The notes below the pieces were generated by a model. It had not been told where the DNA came from and did not search any database. It saw only the letters and a program-made list of their open reading frames with translations. The position numbers were made by a program, and so were the translations under genes. Below, one piece after another: positions 16,199-25,454 of a DNA stretch of 53,832 nucleotides. Position 1 is the stretch's first letter, and each line of letters starts with the position of its first letter. Origin of the DNA: an uncultured Lachnospiraceae bacterium (lineage in GTDB: Bacteria; Bacillota; Clostridia; Eubacteriales; Anaerofustaceae); assembly GCA_944381375.1 (NCBI GenBank), contig CALWKX010000015.1, forward strand, positions 1 to 53,832, read 5' to 3'.

Positions 16199-17188
16199 TT
16201 ATTTAGCTTCAATGTCCATGATTTTTTTGACTTCCTGTATGATTTTTTCTACATTCGGCGTTATGGCTTTTTCAAGATGTCCTGCAAAAGGAACAGGAAT
16301 TTCCAGTCCTCCAAGTCTTATCGGCGGCTTTATCATCTTTGATGCTATACTGCTTTCATTAATTACTGCGGCTATCTGCGCGCCAAAACCTGCAAAAACA
16401 GGAGCTTCGTGTACAATAAGCGCACGCTTTGTTTTTTCGCAAGAAGCTATTATTGTATCGTTGTCTAATGGTTTTAAAGATCTCAGATCAATTACTTCAG
16501 CATTGATCCCTTCTCTTTTCAAAAGCTCCGCGGCCTTTATACACAGCTTTGTTGCATATGAATACGAAATCAGGCTTATTGAGTCTCCTTCAATTGCGAT
16601 TTCGGCTTTCCCTATTGGCACAAAATAATCATCTTCAGGCACTTCTTCTTCGATTGAATAAAGAAGTTTGTGTTCGAAAAACATTACCGGCGTATCATCT
16701 CTTATTGCAGACCTTATAAGACCTTTTGCGCTGTAAGGATCTGAGGGCGCCACAACTTTAATTCCGGGAGTGTTCAGATACATGCTTTCAAGTGATTGAG
16801 AGTGCTGAGCGGCTGCTCCTGTGCCGCTTCCAAACGAAGTCCTTAATACCAAAGGACATTTCACTGCTCCGGCGCTCATGAAATGATATTTTGCAGCATG
16901 GTTGATAATGGGATCAGCCGTAAGAGTGATGAAATCTCCAAACATTATTTCGACTACGGGTCTTAATCCCAGTAAAGAAGCGCCGACAGCCGCTGAAGTA
17001 AATGCAGTTTCGCTTATCGGTGTTTCTATTATTCGTCTGTCTCCGAAGCGCTCTTTAAGTCCTTTAGTTACACCGAATTTACCGCCGTACAAACCAATAT
17101 CTTCTCCAATAACTACTACATTGTCATCGCAAAGCATTTCCTGCGCTATCCCTTCACGTATAGCTTCACAGTAACTGATAATACTCAT
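16199..17188 (-). CDS. 2-oxoacid dehydrogenase E1 component, beta subunit
   Basis: The 329-residue protein is the beta chain of a heterotetrameric thiamine-diphosphate E1 (pyruvate/acetoin/branched-chain type). Signatures are IREGIAQEMLCDDNVVVIGE, the glutamate-bearing FGVTKGLKERFG and TPISETAFTSAAVGASLLG, then HSQSLESMYLNTPGIKVVAP, and a C-terminal transketolase-like domain with LIVHEAPVFAGFGAQIAAVI. With the alpha chain it decarboxylates a 2-oxoacid and transfers the acyl group to a lipoyl domain. It follows the alpha gene by 10 bases. No E2 or E3 gene follows; the unit ends at the terminator. Confidence 0.88.
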   Translation of the reverse strand: MSIISYCEAIREGIAQEMLCDDNVVVIGEDIGLYGGKFGVTKGLKERFGDRRIIETPISETAFTSAAVGASLLGLRPVVEIMFGDFITLTADPIINHAAKYHFMSAGAVKCPLVLRTSFGSGTGAAAQHSQSLESMYLNTPGIKVVAPSDPYSAKGLIRSAIRDDTPVMFFEHKLLYSIEEEVPEDDYFVPIGKAEIAIEGDSISLISYSYATKLCIKAAELLKREGINAEVIDLRSLKPLDNDTIIASCEKTKRALIVHEAPVFAGFGAQIAAVINESSIASKMIKPPIRLGGLEIPVPFAGHLEKAITPNVEKIIQEVKKIMDIEAK

Positions 17189-17198
17189 AGTTGCCTCT

Positions 17199-18173
17199 CT
17201 ATACAGGGTATGTGTACGTCAAAGCCTTATCAAGACTTAGCACGGTATCATCTTTTTTACATTCAATAGTGATATCTTCAATTTTGCGTATCGTATCTTT
17301 TTTTATTTTTTGCATATATTGATTATCGCACAATCCGTTTTGCAAAAGATATTCTTCATATTTTTTTATAGGACATTTATTCAGCCACGCGGCTTCTTCC
17401 TGTTTTGTTCGGTATATGCATTTATCGCTCTTTGAATGACCGCAAAAGCGGTATGTCATGGCTTCTATCAGATATGGTTTTTTGGTTTTGCGTATATAAT
17501 CAGCCGCGCGTTTTACTGCATTGTAAACTTCTATTACATCATTGCCGTCGATACGTTGGCTCTTGATTGTAAAAGCTTCTGCTCTTTTGTATATTTCTCC
17601 TGCTACTATATTTGCTGCTGGCGTGGACATACCGTACATATTATTTTCGCAATAAAATAATACAGGACACTGCCAAACCGCAGCCAGATTGAACGCTTCC
17701 AGTACCATGCCTTGATTTGAAGCGCCGTCTCCGAATATCGCTGCGGTGATATTGTCTTGTTTTTTATATTTCATTGCAAAAGCCATGCCTGCTGCCATAG
17801 GCGCCGAAGCGCCTACAATAGAAGTGCTGCACATGAAAGCGTTTTGCACATCAGTAAGATGCATTGAGCCTCCGAGGCCTTTTGCCGAACCGTCGGCAAG
17901 GCCCATCATTTCAGCCATGAGCGCTTTGGGACTTGCTCCTTTAGCAAGGTAATATCCGTGATTGCGGTGAGTTGCAATCACCCAGTCATCCTTATTCAAA
18001 GCTTCGGACAGCCCCGCGCATCCCGCCTCCTGACCTATGGCCAAATGAGTCGTTCCGTGCATTGTCTTTTGTGCGAAAAGCTCATCCGTTTTTTGTTCAA
18101 AAAATCGGATGAGATACATTTTTCTTAATATATCAAGCTTTGTATTCATTGATAATGAACTATATTCATCCAT
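17199..18173 (-). CDS. 2-oxoacid dehydrogenase E1 component, alpha subunit
   Basis: From the ATG at 18173 the protein has 324 residues; GGAGGT sits 7 bases upstream, inside the longer open frame that begins at 18194, which decides the start. It has the thiamine-diphosphate motif GDGASNQGMVLEAFNLA with NN downstream (CENNMYGMSTP), KGLGGSMHLTD, TSIVGASAPMAAGMAFAMKY and the regulatory-loop-like YRFCGHSKSDKC. It resembles acetoin/pyruvate dehydrogenase alpha chains; the substrate is undecided. The promoter appears to be an extended -10 (TGTTATAAT, minus strand) near 18209-18217, divergent from the MurE-like unit. Confidence 0.88.
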   Translation of the reverse strand: MDEYSSLSMNTKLDILRKMYLIRFFEQKTDELFAQKTMHGTTHLAIGQEAGCAGLSEALNKDDWVIATHRNHGYYLAKGASPKALMAEMMGLADGSAKGLGGSMHLTDVQNAFMCSTSIVGASAPMAAGMAFAMKYKKQDNITAAIFGDGASNQGMVLEAFNLAAVWQCPVLFYCENNMYGMSTPAANIVAGEIYKRAEAFTIKSQRIDGNDVIEVYNAVKRAADYIRKTKKPYLIEAMTYRFCGHSKSDKCIYRTKQEEAAWLNKCPIKKYEEYLLQNGLCDNQYMQKIKKDTIRKIEDITIECKKDDTVLSLDKALTYTYPV

Positions 18174-18271
18174 CAATAATACCTCCGAAAACATTGCTCA
18201 GCGTATAAATTATAACATATAACTTATAAGGTGCGGTGTTTTTTTGAAAATATATTAATATGGCGTTTTTA

Positions 18272-18300
18272 TTGTGTTTTTGTTTTTTATCAAGTATAAT
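18272..18300 (+). promoter_or_regulatory. Promoter of the MurE-like/EctB-like unit
   Basis: TTGTGT (18272-18277) and TATAAT (18295-18300) are 17 bp apart. The start near 18307 rules out translation from the ATG at 18260. Confidence 0.55.
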
Positions 18301-18331
18301 TAATCCTAAATTTAAAATGGGAAAAAAACAG

Positions 18332-19819
18332 ATGACTGGTACAAAATCTCTAAATCTGATGGATTTGATCGAAAGACTTAAGTCAGAGTCGCTTTTGATC
18401 TGTTATGATAATATTGATGAAAACAGCATCATATCCTCGATTACGTACAATTCAAAAGCAGCAAAAGAAAACTGCCTTTTTATCTGTAAAGGAATACATT
18501 TTGAGGAAAGCTATCTTGCAGAAGCTATCAACAACGGCGCTTCTGCGTATCTTGCCGAAAAACCTTATTCTGTATCCGCCGCTTCAATAATCGTAAAAGA
18601 CGTCAGAAAAGCGCTTGCCGTGACGTCGGCGGCCTATTACGATTATGATCCCGCAAAAATAAATATAAGCGCCGTAACCGGAACAAAGGGCAAAAGCACT
18701 ACTGTATATTATCTTAAAAATATTTTGTCTGAAGCGAAACGTAAAACCGCCTATGCAACCACTGTGGAAATTTTCGACGGAAAAGAAAAAAAAGAGGCTG
18801 TTTTAACTACTCCGGAATCGGATATGCTGCATTATTTGATAAACAGCGCAGTTAAAAATAAATGCTCAGATATTATAATCGAGGTATCTTCCCAAGCGGA
18901 AAAAATGTCAAGAATATATAATCTTGAATTCAACACTGGAATTTATCTTAATATTTCCAACGATCATATAAGCCCAAACGAGCACAAAGATTTTAATGAA
19001 TATCTCAGTTGTAAAATGGCTGTAGTGTCAAAATATAAAAATGCTGTTTTGAATATGGACGATAAGCACTTCAACGATGCGCTTGCGGCGGCGGAAAATG
19101 CAGAGCGCACAGTCACATATTCATATCAAAATCATAATGCAAATTTTTATGCATGCGATATAAAGCGGGATGGCTTTATTACGCGCTTCAGCATAGCGAC
19201 TCCTTACGGTATTGTAAAGACTCATACTGTAATTCCCGGGGAATTTAATGTGTCTAATGCGGTGGCGGCGGCCGCAGCGGCGTATTTGAACGGGGTCAGC
19301 GATGTTGATGCCGTCTCAAAAGGCATATCGGAAACGAAAGTCGCAGGGAGAATGGATATATTCGCTAAAGGCAGTTTTACTGTAATTGTTGATTATGCGC
19401 ACAATAAAACAAGCTTAGAATACGCCCTTAGCGCCGTAAAGCAATATTATCCCTCCAAGAATATTAAACTGGCGTTTGGATGTCCAGGAGGCAAAGGGCT
19501 TCAGCGAAGGCGTGATATGGCATATGTAGCGTCTCAATACGCGTCTTATGTATACGTTACGAGCGAGGATCCTTCATGCGAAGACCCTTATGAGATAGCG
19601 CTTGAAGTTTCGGGGTACCTTAATGAATACGGCTGCAAAAATGAAATAGTGACCGACAGAAAAAAAGCCGTAAAAAAATCTATCGCTGAATTAAGCAAAG
19701 ATGATATACTTATAATAGCCGGCAAGGGTGACGAACATTATCAAATTATCAATGGAAAGACTGTTGAGTATGAAGGCGATACGGCCCTTGCGCGAATGTA
19801 TGTTAATAAACTCATATAA
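18332..19819 (+). CDS. MurE-like Mur ligase with unusual substrate motif
   Basis: The 495-residue protein has the three Mur-ligase domains: an N-terminal UDP-binding part with DENSIISSITYNSKAAKENC, a central ATPase with P-loop GTKGKSTT and a C-terminal domain with VDYAHNKTSLEYAL and AGKGDEHYQ. It adds an amino acid to a UDP-MurNAc peptide or a similar acceptor with ATP. Two positions are unusual. The usual EVSSH reads EVSSQ. The DNPR motif, whose Arg binds the second carboxylate of meso-diaminopimelate, reads EDPS (19565-19576). The lysine that is carbamylated in Mur ligases fits LSCKMAVV. The start at 18332 is chosen because the promoter lies downstream of 18260 and GGGA sits upstream; 18317 is possible. 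EctB-like follows after 17 bases. Confidence 0.8.
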   Translation: MTGTKSLNLMDLIERLKSESLLICYDNIDENSIISSITYNSKAAKENCLFICKGIHFEESYLAEAINNGASAYLAEKPYSVSAASIIVKDVRKALAVTSAAYYDYDPAKINISAVTGTKGKSTTVYYLKNILSEAKRKTAYATTVEIFDGKEKKEAVLTTPESDMLHYLINSAVKNKCSDIIIEVSSQAEKMSRIYNLEFNTGIYLNISNDHISPNEHKDFNEYLSCKMAVVSKYKNAVLNMDDKHFNDALAAAENAERTVTYSYQNHNANFYACDIKRDGFITRFSIATPYGIVKTHTVIPGEFNVSNAVAAAAAAYLNGVSDVDAVSKGISETKVAGRMDIFAKGSFTVIVDYAHNKTSLEYALSAVKQYYPSKNIKLAFGCPGGKGLQRRRDMAYVASQYASYVYVTSEDPSCEDPYEIALEVSGYLNEYGCKNEIVTDRKKAVKKSIAELSKDDILIIAGKGDEHYQIINGKTVEYEGDTALARMYVNKLI

Positions 19820-19836
19820 TTTATGAGGAGGAAATT

Positions 19837-21081
19837 ATGGAAAGCATATTTGAAAAACTCGAAAGCGAAGTAAGAGGATACTGCAGAAGTTTTCCGACAG
19901 TTTTCACCAAAGCAAAGAATGCTGCAATGTATGACGAAAACGGTAAGGAGTATATTGACTTTTTCGCCGGAGCGGGAGCTCTTAATTACGGACATAATAA
20001 CGATTACATAAAAGCTAAAATTATTGAATATCTGGAAAACGACGGCATTACTCATGCCCTGGATATGTATACAAATCCGCAGAAAAGATTTCTTGAGGTT
20101 TTCGAAGAAAAAATATTAAAACCAAAAGGTCTTAATTACAAGATACAGTTTTGCGGACCTACGGGAGCCAACAGCGTGGAAGCGGCTTTGAAGCTGGCCA
20201 GAAAAGCTAAAAAACGCCAGGGGATATTCGCTTTTACGGGCTCGTTTCACGGCATGTCAATGGGCGCAAGCTCCGTTACAAGCAATACGGATTATCAGGC
20301 CAATATCGGTACGCAAACCACAGGCGTAACATTTCTTCCTTTCCCGTTTGGATTTTATGAATCATTCGATACGATAGCCTATATGGAGGAGCTGTTGAAG
20401 GATCCAAACAGCGGAGTTGCCAAGCCTGCTGCTGTGATTATTGAAACAGTTCAGTGCGACGGCGGCATATGCATTGCGCCTGAAGAATGGCTGGTTAGGC
20501 TTAGAGCGCTTTGCGATAAGTACGATATACTGCTTATAGCGGATGATGTGCAGGCAGGCTGCGGAAGAACTGGAGAGTTTTTCTCTTTTGAGAGAGCAGG
20601 AATTGTCCCTGATATCGTGACTGTCTCGAAATCAATAAGCGGATATGGACTTCCTATGGCGTTAGTGCTTATGAAGCCTGAGCTTGATGTGTGGAAACCA
20701 GGTGATCATACCGGCACTTTCCGTGGCTTCCAGCTTGCGTTTATTGGAGCTGTTGCCGCCCTTGAATTGAGAGAGCAGCTTAATATTGATAAAGAGACTA
20801 AGCGCAAAGGAGCAATAGCTTATAAATACATGAAAGAAAATATCGAACCTCTCAGCGATAAGATCAGCGTAAGAGGAATCGGTATGCTTTACGGAATAGA
20901 CTGTCACGATACAGTTCTTTCAAAAGCAATTGTTACTGAGTGCTTTGAAAACGGTCTGATAATAGAACGAACAGGCAGAAATGATGAAGTAATAAAATTT
21001 CTTCCTCCGCTTATTATTGAAGAAGATCGTATGCTTAAAGGCCTTGAAATACTTAAAAATGCAGTGGCAAAGTGCGTGTGA
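19837..21081 (+). CDS. Diaminobutyrate-2-oxoglutarate aminotransferase (EctB-like)
   Basis: The 414-residue class III aminotransferase is close to EctB: FEKLESEVRGYCRSFPTVF, DFFAGAGALNYGHNN, FCGPTGANSVEAALKLARK, SFHGMSMGASSVTSNTDY, ADDVQAGCGRTGEFFSFE with the aspartate facing the pyridine nitrogen, and the lysine in VTVSKSISGYGLPMALV. EctB makes L-2,4-diaminobutyrate from aspartate semialdehyde and glutamate. No ectA or ectC follows, so ectoine synthesis is not supported locally. It lies 17 bases behind the MurE-like gene with a strong GAGGAGG and ends in a terminator, making a tight two-gene unit. Confidence 0.88.
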   Translation: MESIFEKLESEVRGYCRSFPTVFTKAKNAAMYDENGKEYIDFFAGAGALNYGHNNDYIKAKIIEYLENDGITHALDMYTNPQKRFLEVFEEKILKPKGLNYKIQFCGPTGANSVEAALKLARKAKKRQGIFAFTGSFHGMSMGASSVTSNTDYQANIGTQTTGVTFLPFPFGFYESFDTIAYMEELLKDPNSGVAKPAAVIIETVQCDGGICIAPEEWLVRLRALCDKYDILLIADDVQAGCGRTGEFFSFERAGIVPDIVTVSKSISGYGLPMALVLMKPELDVWKPGDHTGTFRGFQLAFIGAVAALELREQLNIDKETKRKGAIAYKYMKENIEPLSDKISVRGIGMLYGIDCHDTVLSKAIVTECFENGLIIERTGRNDEVIKFLPPLIIEEDRMLKGLEILKNAVAKCV

Positions 21082-21100
21082 CGCATAAGCCTGAATGGAT

Positions 21101-21135
21101 ATAAAACCGGAAAGAATTTCTTTCCGGTTTTTATA
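21101..21135 (+). terminator. Terminator after the EctB-like gene
   Basis: AAAACCGGAAAG pairs with CTTTCCGGTTTT across loop AATTT and is followed by T, then a further ATAT match at the base. Confidence 0.88.
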
Positions 21136-21180
21136 TCAGCTATTTTAATAAATAATAAAAAATAAATAATTTGCGCGTTA

Positions 21181-21209
21181 TAGACGTTTTGTCTGCTTTA
21201 TGCTAAAAT
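21181..21209 (+). promoter_or_regulatory. Promoter of the purine operon
   Basis: TAGACG (21181-21186) and TAAAAT (21204-21209) are 17 bp apart, with TGC giving an extended -10. The leader is only about 25 bases, so there is no room for a purine riboswitch. Confidence 0.5.
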
Positions 21210-21240
21210 TATACATTACATAACAATTACGGAGGCGGCC

Positions 21241-24200
21241 GTGTTTAAAAGGATCTATGTAGAAAAGAAAAAGGGCTTTGACGTAAAGGCGCATATTCTT
21301 GCTGGAGAACTTATGCAGCAGCTCAATCTTGAATATCTTGAGTTAAGGCTTCTGAACCGCTATGATATCGTATCGGATATAGACGTATCAGATATAATAT
21401 GGGGCATATTTGCCGAAATAAATCAGGACGAAGTGTTTTATGAACTTTCTTGCAGTGAAGATGAGGATGTTTTCGGCATAGAATATCAGCCCGGACAGTA
21501 TGATATGCGCTGTGACAGCGCTGAACAGTGCGTACGGCTTATTAAGCCCGGATGCAGTATAAAAGTAAACCACGCCTCAGTTTATATTCTTAAAGGGCTC
21601 AACCACAGCGCAGATGTAGATCGTATAATCAAATATCTCGTAAACCCGGTTGACTCAAGACTTGCGGATTTGGGCGAGTATAAGCCGAATGAATTCGCAG
21701 TGAAAAGTTTGGAACCGTATGTGCTATGCGGTTTCACTGCGTATGATGATAAAAAACTCAAAGATTTCATTGTTGATAACGCTTTGGCAATGGATCTTAA
21801 CGACATAAAACTTATCAGAGATTATTTCCGAGACGAAGAAAAAAGGGACCCTACCGATACGGAAATAAAAGTGCTTGATACATATTGGTCGGATCATTGC
21901 CGGCATACTACTTTTATGACGAAACTTGAAAATATTAGTTTTGCCAAAGGGGCAATGAACGATGAAATAAAAAAATCCTATGAAGAATATCTGGGCATAA
22001 AAAATAAGCTGGGAAGGCATGAAAAAAATACGACGCTTATGGATATTGCCACTATAGCTTCCAAATATCATTCAAGCATAGGGCTTAATTCTGATGTGGA
22101 GATAAGTGATGAGGTGAACGCATGCAGCTATGAAGTTATGGCGGATAATGCAGGCAAAAACGAGCCTTATCTTATTATGTTCAAAAACGAAACGCATAAC
22201 CATCCTACTGAAATTGAACCATTCGGAGGCGCCGCAACATGCTTGGGGGGCGCAATAAGAGATCCTTTGTCAGGCAGGGCGTACGTATATCAGTCAATGA
22301 GAGTAACGGGCTGCGGCGATCCTTTTACACCGCTTGACAAAACTCTGCCCGGAAAACTCAGCCAGCGTAGAATAACTACTGAAGCGGCGAACGGTTTCTC
22401 TTCGTACGGAAATCAGATAGGACTTTGCACAGGGCAGGTAAAGGAATACTATCATCCTGATTTTGCGGCTAAGCGCATGGAGGTTGGAGCCGTTATAGCT
22501 GCGGCAGCCAAAAAGAACGTCAAAAGACTTAAGCCTCAAAAAGGAGATATTGTATACGTTATAGGCGGGCGTACTGGAAGAGACGGAATTGGAGGCGCAT
22601 CAGGCTCTTCTAAAGAACATACCGAAAAGAGTGTTGCGACTGCCGGCAGTGAAGTGCAGAAGGGAAACGCCGTAGAAGAAAGAAAACTGCAAAGGCTTAT
22701 AAGAAAAAGCGAATGTGCGCGTTTGATAAAAAAATGCAACGACTTCGGCGCTGGTGGCGTAAGCGTTGCAATCGGCGAGCTTGCAGACAGCCTTGAGATA
22801 TATCTTGACAGCCTGTTGTTGAAATATGAGGGGCTGACGCCTACGGAAATAGCTATAAGCGAGTCTCAGGAGCGCATGGCTGTAATCATAACTCCGGATG
22901 ACGAAGAAGAGTTTTTGTCTTATGTTAAAGACGAAAATATCGAGTATTCTAAAAGCGCTGTTGTGACAGACAGCAAAAGACTCGTTATGAAATATAACGG
23001 CAAAACCGTATTAAGCATCAAAAGAAGTTTTATTGATACAAACGGCGCGCCTAAAAGCGCATGCGTAAAGGTTGATCAATGCACTAAAGCGCTGTCTGCA
23101 CAAAATTATTCTTCCCTCAGACAATTGCTTCTTGAAGAAGGTTTGTCGCTTAATAATGCTTCCCAACAGGGGCTTATTGAAATGTTCGACAACACTATTG
23201 GTTCGCTTAATTTGATAATGCCGTTCGGGGGCAAATATGCGCTTACGCCTTCGGACGTGATGGCTGCACGCATACCTGTGGAGAGTGGCGTAACTAAAAC
23301 GGCATCCGTAATGGCTCATGGCTATGACCCTTGCTTGGGTAAGGATAATCCATATTTGAGCGGCATATACTCGGTTGTTGCGTGCGCTGCAAAGCTCGCC
23401 TGCGCAGGCTGCAGTTTGGAAAATATAAAGCTTTCCATGCAGGAATATTTCGGAAAGCTCAGAGATGATCCCCAAAGGTGGGCCAAACCTTTCGAAGCGC
23501 TTATTGGAGCTTTGAAGGCGCAGCTTCATCTTAAGCTTTCAGCCATCGGCGGGAAGGACAGCATGTCTGGAAGTTTTGAAAATTTAGATGTTCCGCCAAG
23601 TATTATATGTTTTGGAGTTGCCTGTATAAACGAGGATGATCTGATTTCAAACGAATTCAAATCAGCAGGCAGTGCGGTTGCCGTGTTGAGAGCCGTGAGG
23701 GACGAAAACGGCGTTATCGACCTTGAAAGCTTTGCGGATAATCTGGCGATTTTAAATAAGCTGATTAAAGACAAACGAGTTCTCAGCGCAAAAGCGCTTG
23801 ACCGTTACGGAATAGCGGAAGGAATATCGAAAATGTGTTTTGGGAACCGTTTGGGGTTTGAATTCTTAAGCGGTACAAACATAAACGATATATCAAAATT
23901 CGCCTGCGGCGATATTATTATAGAACTTAAAGACGATGAATTGCCGGATCTCGAGATTATAGGGCATACTTTAAGCAATGCTGTAATTGCTCTTGACAAA
24001 GAAACAACATCATTGGATGAAATCATAAAAAAACGCAATTCAATGCTTGCAGAGATATTTCCTATCGTTGCTGAAAACAGCGCGCATGTGCATGAAGTGC
24101 GTTTCGAAAATTTGAAAAAAACTACAGCGCAAACAAAATATGCGCGTCCTCGCGTATTTGTGCCGGTATTTCCGGGGACAAACTGCGAGTACGATACTAT

Positions 24201-24942
24201 TCGCGCTTTTGAAAGCGCCGGCGCAAAAGCGGAAAGCATGGTATTCAAAAATCTGAGCGCTGAAGATATTTCCGAGAGCGTAAGAACCATGAAAAATTTA
24301 ATAGCTTCATGCCAGATAGTAGCTCTTCCGGGGGGGTTCAGCGCAGGAGACGAGCCTGACGGCAGCGGTAAATTCATCGTATCCGTTCTAAATAACCCTT
24401 ATATAGCAGAAGAAATCGAAAAGCTTCTTTATATTCGCGATGGTCTTATGATAGGTATTTGCAACGGTTTTCAGGCATTGGTTAAAACAGGGCTTTTGCC
24501 TTATGGACGCATGGGGAAGCTGAATACGGATTCCCCGACGCTTACTTTTAATACCATAGGGCGTCACGTGGCGAAAATCGCAAAAACGAAAATAACATCC
24601 AATCTTTCTCCGTGGCTTTATCAGGCTGAGTTGGGCAAAGTTTATAATGTTGCGCTCTCGCACGGCGAAGGCAGGTTTGTCGCCGATGAAAAGACGCTAA
24701 AGTTGCTTGAGGAAAACGGGCAGATCGCTGCTCAGTACTGCGGCATTAATGCGCAGGTAAGTGCGGACGCTGACGTTAATCCAAACGGGAGCATGATGAA
24801 TATAGAAGCGATTACCAGCGCCGACGGCAGAATATTGGGTAAAATGGGGCACAGCGAGCGATGGGTTGAAGGTCTTTATAAAAACATACCGGGAGAATTC
24901 GATCAGAAAATATTCGTCTCGGGCGTCAAATATTATTCATAG
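21241..24942 (+). CDS. purL: Phosphoribosylformylglycinamidine synthase, single-chain form
   Basis: The 1233-residue protein fuses the ATP-dependent synthase with a C-terminal glutaminase, as in the clostridial long PurL type. Visible motifs are DTYWSDHCRHTTF, FKNETHNHPTEIEPFGGAAT, GGRTGRDGIGGASGSS, a second half with SAIGGKDSMSGSF, and the glutaminase VFPGTNCEYDTIRAFESAGA, GGFSAGDEPDGSGKF, the catalytic cysteine in GICNGFQALVKTGLLP and the histidine in LSHGEGRF. It converts FGAR to FGAM in purine synthesis. The start is GTG at 21241, 5 bases after GGAGG. It is the first gene of the operon, before purE. Confidence 0.96.
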   Translation: MFKRIYVEKKKGFDVKAHILAGELMQQLNLEYLELRLLNRYDIVSDIDVSDIIWGIFAEINQDEVFYELSCSEDEDVFGIEYQPGQYDMRCDSAEQCVRLIKPGCSIKVNHASVYILKGLNHSADVDRIIKYLVNPVDSRLADLGEYKPNEFAVKSLEPYVLCGFTAYDDKKLKDFIVDNALAMDLNDIKLIRDYFRDEEKRDPTDTEIKVLDTYWSDHCRHTTFMTKLENISFAKGAMNDEIKKSYEEYLGIKNKLGRHEKNTTLMDIATIASKYHSSIGLNSDVEISDEVNACSYEVMADNAGKNEPYLIMFKNETHNHPTEIEPFGGAATCLGGAIRDPLSGRAYVYQSMRVTGCGDPFTPLDKTLPGKLSQRRITTEAANGFSSYGNQIGLCTGQVKEYYHPDFAAKRMEVGAVIAAAAKKNVKRLKPQKGDIVYVIGGRTGRDGIGGASGSSKEHTEKSVATAGSEVQKGNAVEERKLQRLIRKSECARLIKKCNDFGAGGVSVAIGELADSLEIYLDSLLLKYEGLTPTEIAISESQERMAVIITPDDEEEFLSYVKDENIEYSKSAVVTDSKRLVMKYNGKTVLSIKRSFIDTNGAPKSACVKVDQCTKALSAQNYSSLRQLLLEEGLSLNNASQQGLIEMFDNTIGSLNLIMPFGGKYALTPSDVMAARIPVESGVTKTASVMAHGYDPCLGKDNPYLSGIYSVVACAAKLACAGCSLENIKLSMQEYFGKLRDDPQRWAKPFEALIGALKAQLHLKLSAIGGKDSMSGSFENLDVPPSIICFGVACINEDDLISNEFKSAGSAVAVLRAVRDENGVIDLESFADNLAILNKLIKDKRVLSAKALDRYGIAEGISKMCFGNRLGFEFLSGTNINDISKFACGDIIIELKDDELPDLEIIGHTLSNAVIALDKETTSLDEIIKKRNSMLAEIFPIVAENSAHVHEVRFENLKKTTAQTKYARPRVFVPVFPGTNCEYDTIRAFESAGAKAESMVFKNLSAEDISESVRTMKNLIASCQIVALPGGFSAGDEPDGSGKFIVSVLNNPYIAEEIEKLLYIRDGLMIGICNGFQALVKTGLLPYGRMGKLNTDSPTLTFNTIGRHVAKIAKTKITSNLSPWLYQAELGKVYNVALSHGEGRFVADEKTLKLLEENGQIAAQYCGINAQVSADADVNPNGSMMNIEAITSADGRILGKMGHSERWVEGLYKNIPGEFDQKIFVSGVKYYS

Positions 24943-24959
24943 GAAAGGATATTTTGATT

Positions 24960-25445
24960 ATGGCAAAGGTCGCAATAATTATGGGCAGCGCGTCTGATTA
25001 CGGCGTGGTGAAAAAGAGCGAGGAAATGCTCGAAAAATTGGGAATAGAATATGAAACGAAAGTGCTTTCTGCGCACAGAACGCCGCTTGAAGCGTGCGAA
25101 TTCGCGCTGAACGCCGATTCGGACGGTTTTGAGGTTATCATAGCCGCTGCCGGCAAAGCTGCGCATCTTGCTGGTGTGATAGCTGCGAATACTCCTTTGC
25201 CTGTAATAGGAATTCCGATCAAGACTTCCTTTGCCGGCGGGCTTGATTCTCTGCTTTCCGTAGTGCAGATGCCCAAAGGTGTGCCTGTTGCTACCGTGGC
25301 TGTTGACGGCTCGGAAAATGCTGCGATTCTCGCGGCGCAGATACTTTCCGTAAAATATCCTCATATAAAAGATACAATATTGGAATATAAAGAACAGATT
25401 CATGATGAAGTCTTATCAAGCAATAATAAGATAAAAGGGGAGTAG
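24960..25445 (+). CDS. purE: N5-carboxyaminoimidazole ribonucleotide mutase
   Basis: The 161-residue protein has the PurE core: IIMGSASDYGVVKKSEEML at the N-terminus, VLSAHRTP at about residues 38-45, AAAGKAAHLAGVIAA and IPIKTSFAGGLDSLLSVVQMP. The S-A-H-R-T-P form points to the class I mutase, which rearranges N5-CAIR to CAIR; no purK is in the window to supply N5-CAIR. The ATG at 24960 is 10 bases from GGAAAGGA; a TTG at 24954 lies nearer but is less likely. It is 17 bases after purL and 9 bases before purM. Confidence 0.94.
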   Translation: MAKVAIIMGSASDYGVVKKSEEMLEKLGIEYETKVLSAHRTPLEACEFALNADSDGFEVIIAAAGKAAHLAGVIAANTPLPVIGIPIKTSFAGGLDSLLSVVQMPKGVPVATVAVDGSENAAILAAQILSVKYPHIKDTILEYKEQIHDEVLSSNNKIKGE

Positions 25446-25454
25446 GCGGCTTAT

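Noticed and set aside
16199-18194. Complete pyruvate or acetoin dehydrogenase operon
   Set aside because: No lipoyl E2 or dihydrolipoyl dehydrogenase gene is adjacent; only the two E1 chains are present.
19837-21081. Ectoine biosynthesis operon
   Set aside because: Only an EctB-like gene is present. No ectA or ectC follows; a terminator and purL do.
21082-21240. Possible purine riboswitch or PurR box before purL
   Set aside because: The leader from the best promoter is about 25 bases, and no purine aptamer core or PurR-box pattern was seen.
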